From positions 20,758,501-20,822,500 of the forward strand of contig NC_081808.1 of NCBI RefSeq assembly GCF_030704535.1: 64,000 nucleotides of DNA, read 5' to 3'. Below the pieces are notes generated by a model. That model did no database searches. It saw nothing but the letters and a program-made list of their open reading frames with translations, and had not been told where the DNA came from. Within the stretch, counting starts at the first letter, position 1, and every line of letters begins with the position of its first letter. The DNA is from Vitis vinifera (Eukaryota > Streptophyta > Magnoliopsida > Vitales > Vitaceae). Position numbers and translations under genes: made by a program. Below are positions 24,401 to 34,345 of this stretch, in pieces.

Positions 24401-27400
24401 GTGCAGGGCTCGGGGTGGAGAGGAAGTCACCGGAGGTCGCCGGAAAGGCTGTTTAGAGGGCCGACGGAGACAAAAAACCCCAGAAAATGCACTTTCAAGG
24501 CTCGAATGGCACAAGCACAGATGGAGGGTGGCTAGACGGCGTCAGGCGAGGCTGGAGGTGGAAGCGCGTGGCCGGAAAGTGCTCCACGCGCCCTCACGCG
24601 CCGGCGCGTGAGGTTCAGGCCACCGGAGAAGAGACGCGCGTGGCCGCGCGTGGTTGAGAATCTCCCTCCGGTGCTTTGAGAAAACTTGAAGATCTCCTCC
24701 TTGCGCACTTGATGGTATGGTTGGTGTCGGAAAAGGACTTCGCCGGAAAAGTCGCTGGCGGTGAGGGTTTTCTAACGGCGATACGGTTGATCGGAAAGCT
24801 TTATGAGATGAGAAAGGTGACCGGAATGAAACACAATCACTGAAAGATTTCCCAGAATGGATTCATGGATAAACCGAAAATAATTAGGGTTTTTTTTTCT
24901 CCCTAGGCTCTGATACCATGTGAAAAGAGAGAAAAAGGAGAATCTCTAATTATTGTTATTGAAAAAACTGTTAATAATATACATTGGACTTGGGTATATA
25001 TATACATGTTAGTGGGACCCACAATACAATAAGGAAAGAAAAGGAAAAGGAAAAGTAAATAACCTAAATAACTGTACACTATCTAACAGTTTCATTGCAT
25101 GGAAAGCAACATGGGGCAAAATACTAACTCTTGATTAGCTCAAAAAGAAGGGAGGAGAGAAGAAAGGGGAAAGTGGGGTTGTGCTTTGCTGAATAGGTGT
25201 TATTTGTGCAAAAGTGAAGAAGAAACGACTGATCGCTTGCTTCTCTACTATTTCAGAGCAAGTATGTTGTGGTAGTTGATGCGTTCTCTCTTTGGAGTGG
25301 CTTGGGTGATGCATTCTCTGGTTAGAAAGAACTTTTTGGGTTGGCATGGACCTTTTGTGAATCGTGGGGAAGAAAAGGAAAAAAGCTTGGACACCTACAT
25401 CCTTGTGCTTGTTTTGGACTCTTTGGAAATAAAGGAACAAAAGGGCTTTTAATGATGTTGAACTGTTAGACCAAGTGATTAAATTTGACTTTATGTATTC
25501 TTTTGTGAATTTGGCTAGAGTGTATATAGAGGACCACTTAATGAATTTGATAGATTTTGTAGATCGGCTGAGCGTCAAGTAAGGAAAGGGGCTTTTTGTT
25601 TATCTCCTTCTCACCTAGTTTAGTCATCCTTTCTATATAATGTGTATACAGTGGTGCACCTCCTTTTAGGCATTTTAATATATTTACTCATTTGCCTTCC
25701 AAAAAATCACTAGAGTAGGAATTATTGTTGGTCCTTGGGAAGGATCTGTTTTGGAAATAGACCATTGAATGTGTCTCAATTTTCAATCTTCCAGACATTC
25801 TGCACTCAAGTTCATTGGTGTTTTTGGAAATAAGATAGCATGACACAAATAATGAGTTTTTAAGTCAATTCCTTTTATGAGATATTGATGGGATTCTTCA
25901 AGGAAAGGTCGGTGATGGAGACAAGAACCTTCCTCTACTGCTGGCAATCTTCACCGCCTTCATGGTGATTTAATTGTATATATCCTTGTAACTGCTTATG
26001 TATGACATGGAGGCAATATGTTTTATTGGTTTTGCATTTAGTTAAATGGCTAATGTTCCTTTATTTATCTTGGTACTCTCTGTACATTTTATAAAATTCA
26101 TCATTTTTCTTTGGACTCTGCTTATTTGAAGTAATGGTATCTTTCTACAGAATTTCTCATTGCAAATGTTGAATTCAGTTTGAATGTAGGGAATTTAGAG
26201 AATCAATCCTTGGAGTTATGCCACATCACTGGGTAAGACAGAAGTATAAAGTAAACCGAACTTATTCTGTGCCTTTTTTAAACTATTTTCTCTAGATGAT
26301 ACTGGTAATTCATGATGTAATCATCTTTAAATCAGGATAGGAGAGAAGATACTTTGCTTAAGTTGGCACACTTCAGGCGGCACAAGAGGAAAACATTGAA
26401 GAAGACTCAAGGGAAAAGTACAAATTATCCTTTCCACAAGCCTGAGGAAAACCATCCTCCTGGAAAGGATGATACAAAAAAAATCTCTAACCTGATAGGA
26501 AAAGCTGCCAAGTATGCTAGTTCAGCAAAATCCAAGAAGGTAAAGTTCCAAACAACATTGCAGTTTAATATGAAAGCTTTTTTTCTTTCTTTCTTTCTTT
26601 CTTTTTTTAATGGGTGAAAACTGTTAAAATCTGCACATTGAAGGATGATGGCTGGTGGTTGGAAAATATGTGCTACTTTATTATTTCTACTATATTGACA
26701 TCAATTGAATTCAAAGTGTGCTACTAATATCTAATTGAGACAAGTTTACTCTTCTTATTGGAATGTTGTTGAACTTTAATATGAATTCAAGTTCATTAAC
26801 TAATGATGTGGAATAAATCTATTAAGGTTAGTGGGAGTTTAAGGAGTTCCATAGCCATTTAATCAAATGGGGAGTGGACATTGCACATGGTTTTGGCTCA
26901 AGTCTTGAGTACTATCATTCCTGAATTAAAAAACTAAATGATGGAAGTTAAATAAGGTTTCTCTACTGGTTTTATGATATAATAGTTGTTAATGTGCTTG
27001 ATATAAATTGGTGGCTCACTATCTAATAGCTTAAGCTTTTGGGAATATTGATAGCTTAACAGAGTATCCAAGCCTTATTTAGTGGGAAGTTACAAGTTTG
27101 AAACTCATCGCATGTTTATTTCTCCTAATTTTATTTAGTCTACATGCAAATGAGCTTGATATGCATTGTTAGCCCATTACCTAATAACTTCTAGAAAATT
27201 GGTAGCTTAATTACTGTATTAGTAAGAATATCAATAACCACTTTCTTGCACTGGTGAGTTTATCTTGCATAAACCATGTCATAACCTGTTTTACTTTCTT
27301 GATGTAGCCGTTGCCTTATGTTCCTACCATAACAAACTACACTCAACTCTGGTGGGTTCCTAATGTTGTTGTGGCTCATCAAAGGGAAGGAATAGAAGCT

Positions 27401-30348
27401 GTTCACTTGCCCACTGGTCGCACTATCTGTAAGGTGAATATCAATCCCAAACTTCATCTTCTAGTTTTAGTTCTATGTAGATAAAATAATACAGGATTTG
27501 AGATGATTGATAATCATGGTGTTTCTAATGTGATTTCTTTATCTGTCAAAATTCAAGATAATGTTTCTAATGCTGATGGAAAGAACTATAACAAGAGAAA
27601 TGGTCCAACCTTCTTAAATTAGAATTAGTTTGAACTTTATATTAACAAAACCTTCTGCAACCTTAAAGAGAAACCAAAACATCTAATGTGGATCCTGGCT
27701 TATCAATCTTTTACAAGCTACTATTGATGCTTGTATCTGAATTATTTCAACTATGATATCATGGGGTGTAATCAATATGGTCTTGGAAGAATACTTGAAT
27801 ATCCCTCTCATCTGAGGTGTTTGTAGGCACCTTACTACTAATAATTTTTTTTTTTTGGTTCCCGTCTTACAATTGCCATCCTGGGAAAAATCTTCTGTTT
27901 AAGCATATAGGAATTTCAAAGTTTTTTAATCTTCATATGGAGTGTGCAAGAGCAATTCCTAGCATTTAGTTCAAGGTGTTCTGGATTCAGTTATCCATTT
28001 TGTAACAAGCTGTGGCCATGTATTCATGTGTTACATGTAAGAGACTGATTAACTTTTTTTAATATTTAAACATGTGCGGTGAGTTTTTTGTTGGGGTCAA
28101 GTTACAAATCTGGAATTTCTTAGTGGGATTACCAAAAAATTTCATTGACTCAAATATTAGAATCTGTCTCGGTAATGTTAGCAAACAAGTAAGCAGTTGA
28201 ACTTGTGCATGCACATGGTTTTTCCCCCTTTAAGTGAAACATTGGATGTTCCCAAATATTTATGATATTTGAGAATTTGCCTTGATTTCTGCGCTTCCAC
28301 TCTTTTTCACATTAATATCCTAGATCTGCACCTTTCTATTTATGTGCTTTTGTTTACTTTTGTTACTCTCTGGCTACTATATAATCATATTTGTCAAATT
28401 TATTTATTTGTCCCTAATGAACTTGAGTTGTGATCTGAAATTCAATGATCCCTCCAGCTTCATCTTCAAGAAGGTGGTCTCCATGCTGATATTAACGGAG
28501 ATGGGGTTCTAGATCATGTCCAGGTGCACTTTTTTACTTTGTACCTTCATTTCACTCCTTGCCTTGTTTTCTATTGGAGTAAAATACCAATATGAAACTA
28601 CAATTGCATTGTTGGGTTTTGAAAGTAAATTTCTTCCAAAATAGTGTACATTTCCTCATTTTTCTGTTGGAGTCATTTTTTCAATGGCACAGTTGACCTA
28701 CATGGCATGCTGTGCCACTGTAGTTTGGATGTTTGTTGCCATTTCTATAAATTAGCTCTGATGGATCTTATATGTAATGTGTTCTGACTGTGACTGGTGA
28801 TCATGATAAGTGATAATTGCATAGGATATGTATCCATTGCCATGGTTGATATGTGAATCTCCAACCTAATACCTGGCTGGTTTGCTTGTTAACATATGTA
28901 ACATCTCTCTGCAAAGAACCCAACTACATGGACAAATTCATGACACTGTTTTTAAAAGCACAAGGAATAACTGCCACCATTTTTTACTTTGATCCAGCAA
29001 CCCAGGTTCAAATACCAACTTTTTTCAAGTGTATCTTTTTATCTCCATCTAGATGGTAGCTAGAAAATTGGTGAAAATTTATCTACTTCATGGTTAAACA
29101 ATGCAATGGAAATTCTTCCCTTTTCTGTAGGTGGTTGGTGGAAATGGTGCTGAACAAACTGTTGTAAGTGGATCCATGGAAGTGCTGCGACCCTGTTGGG
29201 CTGTTGCAACCTCTGGTGTACCAGTGCGAGAACAACTTTTCAATGCTTCTATATGTCATCATTCCCCCTTTAACTTGTTCCAACATGGAGAGTTTTCCAG
29301 AAGTTTCAGTCGAACTCCAGATTTAGGTTCTCTGGAGGTTGCCACACCCATTCTCATTCCGAGGAATGATGGTCATAGACATCGTAAGGGAAGCCATGGT
29401 GACATTATCTTCTTAACAAACAGAGGGGAGGTATACTGTTAATCTGAACCTAACTGAGTTTTATATATTAGCTATCTTTTGTTTCCAAGTCAAATTGGCA
29501 TTTCTGTTTATGGAATAATACCGTGTGTGTGCGTGCATGCATGTTTGTGTGTAAAAATCCTTCAATTATCTTATGCTTGCATTTCTGAGTGCTGTTCAAA
29601 CACTCCAATGGAATGATTCCCTACACATGCAATGGTATGGCTGCATTTTGGAACAATGACTGAACTTGCAAACAGCTGCATTTGGAGTCATGTCCAAACA
29701 CTCAATAGGGCAAACACTCCAATGGAATGATGTCCTATACACGCATTCAGACTGCCGCATGTAGGAACATAAGCTGGAGACACTATTTGCTTGACTAAGA
29801 TTCTTCCCATTTTAGGCTATAGGGTACATGTTACTGTGTACTTTGTGCTGAAGATAGGAATTTACTTCTTTCAGGTAACATCATACTCCCCTGGCTTGCA
29901 TGGTCATGATGCCATTTGGCAATGGCAGCTCTTGACGGGTGCTACATGGTCAAACCTTCCATCACCATCTGGGATGATGGAAAGTATGGTGGTTCCCACC
30001 CTGAAGGCTTTCTCATTGCGTGCGCATGATAATCGAGAACTGATCCTTGCAGCAGGAGATCAAGAAGCCATAATGATGTCTCCAGGAGGAAGCCTATTGA
30101 CATCGGTTGAGCTTCCTGCAGCACCAACACATGCCTTGATCTGTGAGGATTTCTCAAATGATGGTCTCACCGACCTTATCCTTGTAACCTCCAATGGGGT
30201 GTATGGCTTTGTCCAAACCAGGCAACCGGGTGCCCTCTTCTTTAGCACCCTGGTGGGTTGCCTTATAGTTGTGATGGGAGTCATATTTGTTACCCAATAT
30301 CTAAATTCCATGAAGGGGAAACCTCGTGCTTCATCGGGTCCCAGATAA
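15421..30348 (+). CDS. NERD1: FG-GAP repeat membrane protein, NERD1-like
   Basis: Thirteen exons: 15421-15483, 15607-15765, 15868-16119, 16229-16348, 16530-16610, 17514-17609, 18984-19079, 26179-26232, 26336-26539, 27308-27433, 28458-28523, 29131-29430, 29875-30348, giving 696 aa. The architecture matches the Arabidopsis At3g51050 family (about 700 aa), reported as NERD1, a plant-specific Golgi protein linked to exocyst function and root growth (recalled, not checked). Visible: an N-terminal hydrophobic signal/anchor (LAILMLSAFAIFFS, residues 6-19), and FG-GAP/integrin-like calcium-loop motifs DLNGDGKKEVLVAT (55-68), DINGDGVLD (428-436) and DFSNDGLTDLILV (632-644). A basic patch lies near residues 320-340. 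One C-terminal transmembrane helix (about 658-680) is followed by a short basic tail. Every intron is phase 0. Intron 7 (7,099 bp) contains a LINE fossil and a full Copia. The start is the first ATG in the exon with the signal sequence. Confidence 0.93.
18190..18600. repeat. MITE-like AT-rich segment in intron 6
   Basis: Starts near ttatttggtaattgttttcgaaaaca and ends near acactttccaaacgaaacc, with imperfect inverted gttttc/gaaaac text. It is similar in style to segments at 6220-6590 and 52930-53340. No target duplication established. Confidence 0.3.
18403..18983 (+). repeat. 291-bp tandem duplication covering the exon 7 acceptor
   Basis: 18403-18692 and 18693-18983 are near-identical tandem copies (for example ttcccaaacagacttttgtt, tatttcttgattagcatcaa, cctttgagatgtc, cttttctagtcactaacc.cattgttttggtgttt). 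The first copy ends ttttag at 18692, the second ends tttcag at 18983, which is the true acceptor of exon 7. The duplicated block even includes the first about 10 nt of exon 7 (aatattcaaa). Confidence 0.9.
19816..19968 (+). repeat. 135-bp tandem duplication inside the LINE fossil
   Basis: The unit beginning ccctt.aaggttggtttc starts at 19816 and again at 19951 (offset 135 bp). The second unit is interrupted by the Copia after 19968 and resumes at 25089 (gtttcattgcatggaaagc...). Thus the same zf-RVT stretch is present twice around the insertion. Confidence 0.88.
19969..20137 (-). repeat. 3' LTR of Copia element 2
   Basis: 169 bp. The + strand begins TGTGAAAAG and ends ATCTAACA. It contains a TATA-like gtatatatatacatg. 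It is bordered internally by the polypurine tract and externally by GTTTC. Confidence 0.93.
20145..24227 (-). pseudogene. Copia gag-pol polyprotein, five in-frame stops
   Basis: Gag starts at ATG 24227 (minus). In order: Gag UBN2 region; CCHC knuckle (CTYCNKLGHTRDRCYQLHG, about 23450-23510); protease (LDSGASDHTSGNK, about 23200-23240); GAG-pre-integrase (HSCLGHPSLSKFQ, about 22830); integrase core (FIDDYSRCTWLFL, SDNDREYF, HTPQQNGVVERKN, 22380-22650); reverse transcriptase (CRWVYTVKVGPDG, ARLVAKGYTQ, QLDIKNVFLHGDL, 21290-21580; YVDDIVITG about 21080); RNase H ([39 protein letters not shown], 20300-20630). Stops in the reading frame are at 24072-24074, 23328-23330, 23292-23294, 21117-21119 and 20526-20528. 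The rest of the frame is open, consistent with recent decay. Domain order integrase-RT-RNase H is diagnostic of Copia. Confidence 0.93.
24919..25088 (-). repeat. 5' LTR of Copia element 2
   Basis: 170 bp, about 97% identical by eye to the other LTR. The adjacent 24905-24918 is the complement of the tRNA-iMet primer site, and the outer flank is GTTTC. Confidence 0.93.
26990..27215. repeat. Degenerate dispersed repeat, two partial copies
   Basis: Text around gtgcttgatataaattggtggctcactatctaatagctt (about 26993-27031) recurs as gagcttgatatgcattgttagcccattacctaataactt (about 27151-27189), offset about 158 bp. The intervening acaagtttgaaactcatcgcatg resembles a tRNA-type B box, as in tRNA-derived SINEs. 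Too diverged to define ends. Confidence 0.35.
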
Positions 30349-32119
30349 AAAGCAATGGTTTTATAACAGAAGACTGACCAGCCTGACAGAGAAGCAAGCC
30401 AGTTCCGCATTAGGTTCTTGGGAAGTCATCCTACAGTTGAAGAATGACATCAGAGGAGATCCCTAAGCTCATGGTCATGGTGGTGTTCATGGGCTATTGG
30501 GACTGGAACAACATTTACCATTAAAGGAGTTTTTGCTTGTAAAATATTTAAAATTAATTCTCTGGGAGGACGACATAGAACAGAGTCCATGAAAGCTTTT
30601 GGAAGATTTTGGGATCATTACTTAAATAGATACGAGTTTCTTTTTTGTTGTTGGCAACTTGGCATAGCCTTTTCTTTTTCACATATTACATTTGATATGT
30701 TTTTTATTTACAGTTCAAAACTGATCATGGCAGAAGCTTTTGAAGTGATTGATGCTGTTGTATAGTGACAGCGTTGGCTGGCATCAATATTGTAGCCCTG
30801 GATAAAGTGTACGTTCTCATTTCTGTCTCTATTTCTTCCAACAAAGGGAGAATCCACAGGTCGTGTACCTAAACTGAACAGATAGGCTGGGGTGTCTCAG
30901 CGGATCGTTTTTAGTTTATAATTCATATTTTAATGAGAGCATGGGCAGGCGGTCTGTGCCCAAAGTTTTTAATTTCCTTATCTGGGTTATAGGCTGGCCT
31001 AGCGTTTTGTAGGATAAAACAAAGACTACGGGAAAGTTCCTAGTATTGGGGGGTCCGCAGTCATTTTTGATGTTCCTGACTTTGGAATCGCGTGTTCGTT
31101 GGCGTTACAGAAAGCCCATACAAGAAAAAAAAAAAAAAAAAAGTGTCATTGTTAGTTGCTTTCAGGCCTTTCAAATCAAGATGCCTGTTTTTTGTCTTGT
31201 TTGATTTTGTTATTCTCTTTTTGAATATTTTAATATTCATTTTATTGGAATTCACAGAAATACATTTGTACTCCTTAATCTAAAGAGAGAAAGGACATTT
31301 TTTTTTTTGGTTTGGCTGATAGACCCTGACATGCAATGTAGCTTGTTACAAAATTGAGGGCATATTTTAGAAAAGGAAAAGTGTGTTTTTGAGTCCAAAT
31401 TTAGGAATACATGCGAAATGATAACCCCTCATTTTATATTTTAATTCAAAAATATTTATTAAAAGATATAGGTAATATATCTTTATTTGATTTGGTGCTT
31501 CCTACATAAAATTTGAATTATTTTTTAACTCAAAAGTTGCTCGCTATACATTTGTTAGCCGAGCTCCTGCAGGAGCTCAAGGGAGGCTACCCATTTGTGA
31601 TTCAACCCCTGGTAAAACTCAACAGCCAAGCTGTAACGGTCATGATGCATAGGGTTCAAACAAGGGTCGTCGGGTGGGACCTTGTAAGGTTAAGGGCATA
31701 GGACATGAGGCAGATTAAATTAATGATCTCTTGACTTAGGACTATGTAAGCAAGCAGTAGATACCGTGGCCGGCCCGCCGTCCTACAGCATTCATAACGC
31801 TTACTCGCCTTGCCATGTCCTGTTCTACATTTGCCTCTCTTTCACGGATGTAACAAATCGCGTCTGGATTGTGCATTGGTTTCCCAACTTGAAGATAAGT
31901 GCTGCCCTTGCTTATCAAGCTTCACCTGGCAGGGTTTTTGTTACTTAATATCTCTTCTAAATGGCCACTACAGCTGCAGTCTTGACAGTCGGCCTTTCTT
32001 GTAAGATTTTCTCTTGTTATTTTTGGCTTTTGCTTTGTTATCCAATGTCTTTTGCAAGATATATCATGTATGTATATATGGAGGTCCTTAGATTTCTAAT
32101 TCCCTTCTTGAACCTACAG
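30349..32119. other. 3' flank of NERD1-like gene and spacer before the kinase
   Basis: The first several hundred bases are probably 3' UTR. A poly(A) run lies at 31124-31142. Short ORFs between 31500 and 32060 have no recognisable domain. An extracellular (GUB_WAK-like) exon for the kinase at 32120 would be expected here but cannot be read. Confidence 0.5.
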
Positions 32120-33186
32120 TATTCGTTCTCTCAATTGTTGGACTTTGCTGGAGAAGTTTCCAAGACTGGGTTAGAAGAAGTCTAGTCAGTCCGGATGGGT
32201 TTTTGACACTAACGATGGACAGATTCCTTAGTGATATTGAGAAGGAGAAGCCCACCAGATTTTCCTTTCAGCAGCTTAAACAAGCAACCAATAACTTCAG
32301 CAACTTGCTGGGATCGGGTGGTTTTGGGGCAGTTTACAAAGGGCTATTTGCTGATGGGACTGCAGTGGCAGTCAAGGTTCTAAGTGGGAGCTCTGACAGG
32401 AGAATTGAGGAACAGTTCATGGCGGAAGTGAGTACCATTGGTAGGGTTCATCATTTCAATCTGGTTCAGCTCTATGGGTTCTGCTTTGAGAGAGACTAGA
32501 GAGCTCTGGTGTACGAGTTCATGGACAATGGCTCGCTTGACAACCACTTGTTTCTGTAGAACTCAATGTTGGAATCCGATAGGCTTCACGAGATTGCTGT
32601 TGGGACAGCCAAAGCAATAGCAAATTTGCATGAAGAATGCCAACAGAGAATAATCCACTATGACATAAAGCCAGGAAACATCCTCTTGGACTCCAAATTC
32701 ACCCCTAAAGTAGCTGACTTTGGCTTGGCCAAGCTTTGCAACTGGGACAACACCCATATAACCTTGACAGGAGGGAGGGGAACTCCAGGTTATTCTGCAC
32801 CCGAACTTTGGATGCCCCTCCCTATCACCCATAAATGTGATGTTTACAGCTATGCGATGCTTTTGTTTGAAATCGTGGGTAGGAGAAGAAACCTTAATGT
32901 GAATGCTAAAGAGGGCCACGAATGGTTCCCAAAATGGGTTTGGGATAAAGTAGAGAATGGAGGGATGGGAGATCTAATGGCTGTATATGGGATTGAGGAG
33001 AAGAACAGATCCAAGGTAGATAAGATGGTAAAGGTAGCTCTATGGTGTATTCAGCATAGCCCAGAAGCAAGGCCTTTGATGAGCATGATGGTGAAAATGT
33101 TGGAAGGAGCTGTAGATATTCCCACACCTTTAAACCCATTTCAGTACTTCACAGGGGTTTCTTGTTCCGGGCTCCCTCGCGTGTAG
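32120..33186 (+). pseudogene. LRK10-like/PR5K-like receptor kinase, kinase exon with two nonsense codons
   Basis: The exon follows ctacag at 32119 and begins with a membrane segment (FVLSIVGLCW). A juxtamembrane sequence and a Ser/Thr kinase domain follow: G-loop GSGGFGAVYKG, Lys in AVAVKVL, catalytic loop IIHYDIKPGNILLD (HYD instead of HRD, the non-RD class), ADFGLAK, TPGYSAPELW, CDVYSYAMLLFEI, ending GLPRV plus stop. Two in-frame TAG codons (32497-32499 after CFERD, and 32557-32559 after DNHLFL) interrupt the N-lobe/hinge region. The rest of the frame is open with no frameshift, so inactivation looks recent. No ectodomain exon is seen upstream. A paralogue follows at 37040. Readthrough or an allele without the stops in other accessions is possible. 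Confidence 0.87.
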
Positions 33187-33504
33187 CACTGAGATAGCCA
33201 CTGGCTTTAAGTCAGGTTCCTCCCAGAATACAATAGAAAAAGAATCCACGTATATGCAACCCTTTCACGTGGAGGTATGAAATCAGTACATACTACAGGC
33301 CCAAAGACAAGTACATGATGTAGAGAAAATATAGTAATAATTTTGGGGCATTTACATGTTTGATAAAATAAATCGTCATCTAAGATCCTAGATCAAATAC
33401 ATTGTCTTTGAAGGCCGGATGACATGCAACATCATCCTGGCAAGAAGCCAGGGTTCCCATATTTACAGCTGATTTTTCACTTTGAAGATCCGTGCAATCT
33501 TTTC

Positions 33505-34141
33505 ACATCAGGTGGCTTCTCTCTGTTGGGCTCTTCTCGTATTTGCTTACAACTGTTATCCACCCTGCGCCCTTTCCATTTGTCATCCGTAATTTATATT
33601 GGATCTTTTTTCTTACACTAGAGTGAAGGTAGACCTAGGGTCATCACCTGATGAGTTTCAGTAAGAACATCAAATACTCCAAAAAAAAAAAAAAAAAAAA
33701 ATTCTTACACTAGAGTGAAGGTAGACCTAGGGTCATCACCTGATGAGTTTCAGTAAGAACATCAAATACTCCAAAAAAAAAAAAAAAAAAAAAAAATTCT
33801 TACACTAGAGTGAAGGTAGACCTAGGGTCATCACCTGATGAGTTTCAGTAAGAACATCAAATACTCAAAAAAAAAAAAAAAAAAAGGTGTTGGAGGGGGG
33901 GGGGGGGGGGGGCGGCTTCTCTCTGTTGGGCTCTTCTCGTATTTGCTTACAACTGTTATCCAACCTGCGCCCTTTCCATTTGTCATCCGTAATTCATATT
34001 GGATCTTTTTTCTTACACTAGAGTGAAGGTAGACCTAGGGTCATCACCTGATGAGTTTCAGTAAGAACATCAAATACTAAAAGAAAAAAGAAAAAGAAAA
34101 AAAAAAAAAAAGGTGTTGGGTGGGGGGGGGGGGGGGGGGGG
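33505..34141 (+). repeat. Poly(A)- and poly(G)-punctuated tandem repeat array
   Basis: A 70-bp unit (ttcttacactagagtgaagg...catcaaatact) starts at 33610, 33702, 33797 and 34010. Each copy is followed by a poly(A) tract of about 19-25 (the last one interrupted by G). A longer upstream segment (ggcttctctctgttgggctc...ttggatctttttt) precedes the first copy (33507-33609) and recurs before the fourth (33914-34009). After copies three and four the A tract passes through ggtgttgg into pure G runs of 18 (33895-33912) and 20 (34122-34141). No coding potential. Confidence 0.92.
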
Positions 34142-34194
34142 CGTGGTTTGATTTATAATTAAATGTGCTTTAATGGAGCTAGGGCTTTTAATTG

Positions 34195-34345
34195 ACGTAT
34201 TGTCCGATTGGGCGGTTCAACCGTCGGTTTGAACAGTTCAATGTCGATTTGACCACAAAACGGTTCATTGAGATGGATCGAACCAAAAAGTTCACCAATC
34301 GACGGTTCGACTGGTCGGACCAATCGGTTCGATCAGATTTTTAAA
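34195..34345. repeat. GGTTCGA-rich degenerate repeat
   Basis: Dense variants of ggttcgaccgg/ccggttgaacc in both orientations (ggcggttcaaccgtcggttt, cggttcgactggtcggacc). The same style appears in the LTRs at about 9700-9850 and 13360-13460 (ggttcaactagttgaacc). Probably a repeat fragment of unknown class. Confidence 0.4.

Larger units (their letters stand above)
19969..25088 (-). mobile_element. Full-length Ty1/Copia LTR retrotransposon (5,120 bp)
   Basis: On the minus strand the order is: 5' LTR 25088-24919 (170 bp, TGTTAGATAG...TTTTCACA), primer-binding site for initiator tRNA-Met 24918-24905, leader about 680 bp, gag from 24227, pol to 20145, polypurine tract ttgagggggag (20148-20138), and 3' LTR 20137-19969 (169 bp). 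Flanks are a perfect 5-bp duplication GTTTC (19964-19968 and 25089-25093). The LTRs differ at only about five substitutions plus one indel, so the insertion is young. At least five stop codons interrupt gag-pol, so it probably moved using proteins in trans or decayed afterwards. It is antisense to its host gene. Confidence 0.95.
19770..25720 (+). mobile_element. LINE (L1-type) 3' fossil, interrupted by Copia element 2
   Basis: The plus strand reads the plant LINE zinc-binding reverse-transcriptase tail (zf-RVT): VPLKVGFIAWKATWGKLLTL at about 19816-19875. After the Copia it continues as FIAWKATWGKILTLDQLKKK-like text (with stops) at 25090-25150, then LFQSKYVVVVD, LCLFWTLWK, NKRAFNDVELLDQVIKFDFM, NLARVYIEDHL to about 25580. 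A 3' tail follows (tatataatgtgtatacagtggtgcacctccttttaggc) to about 25720. The two halves are 19770-19968 and 25089-25720. Frameshifts and stops show it is long dead. It lies in sense orientation in intron 7 of the NERD1-like gene. Confidence 0.85.

Noticed and set aside
33505..34141. Regularly spaced repeats that might suggest a CRISPR-like array.
   Set aside because: Plant nuclear context; intervening sequences are homopolymers, not unique spacers, and there are no cas genes.
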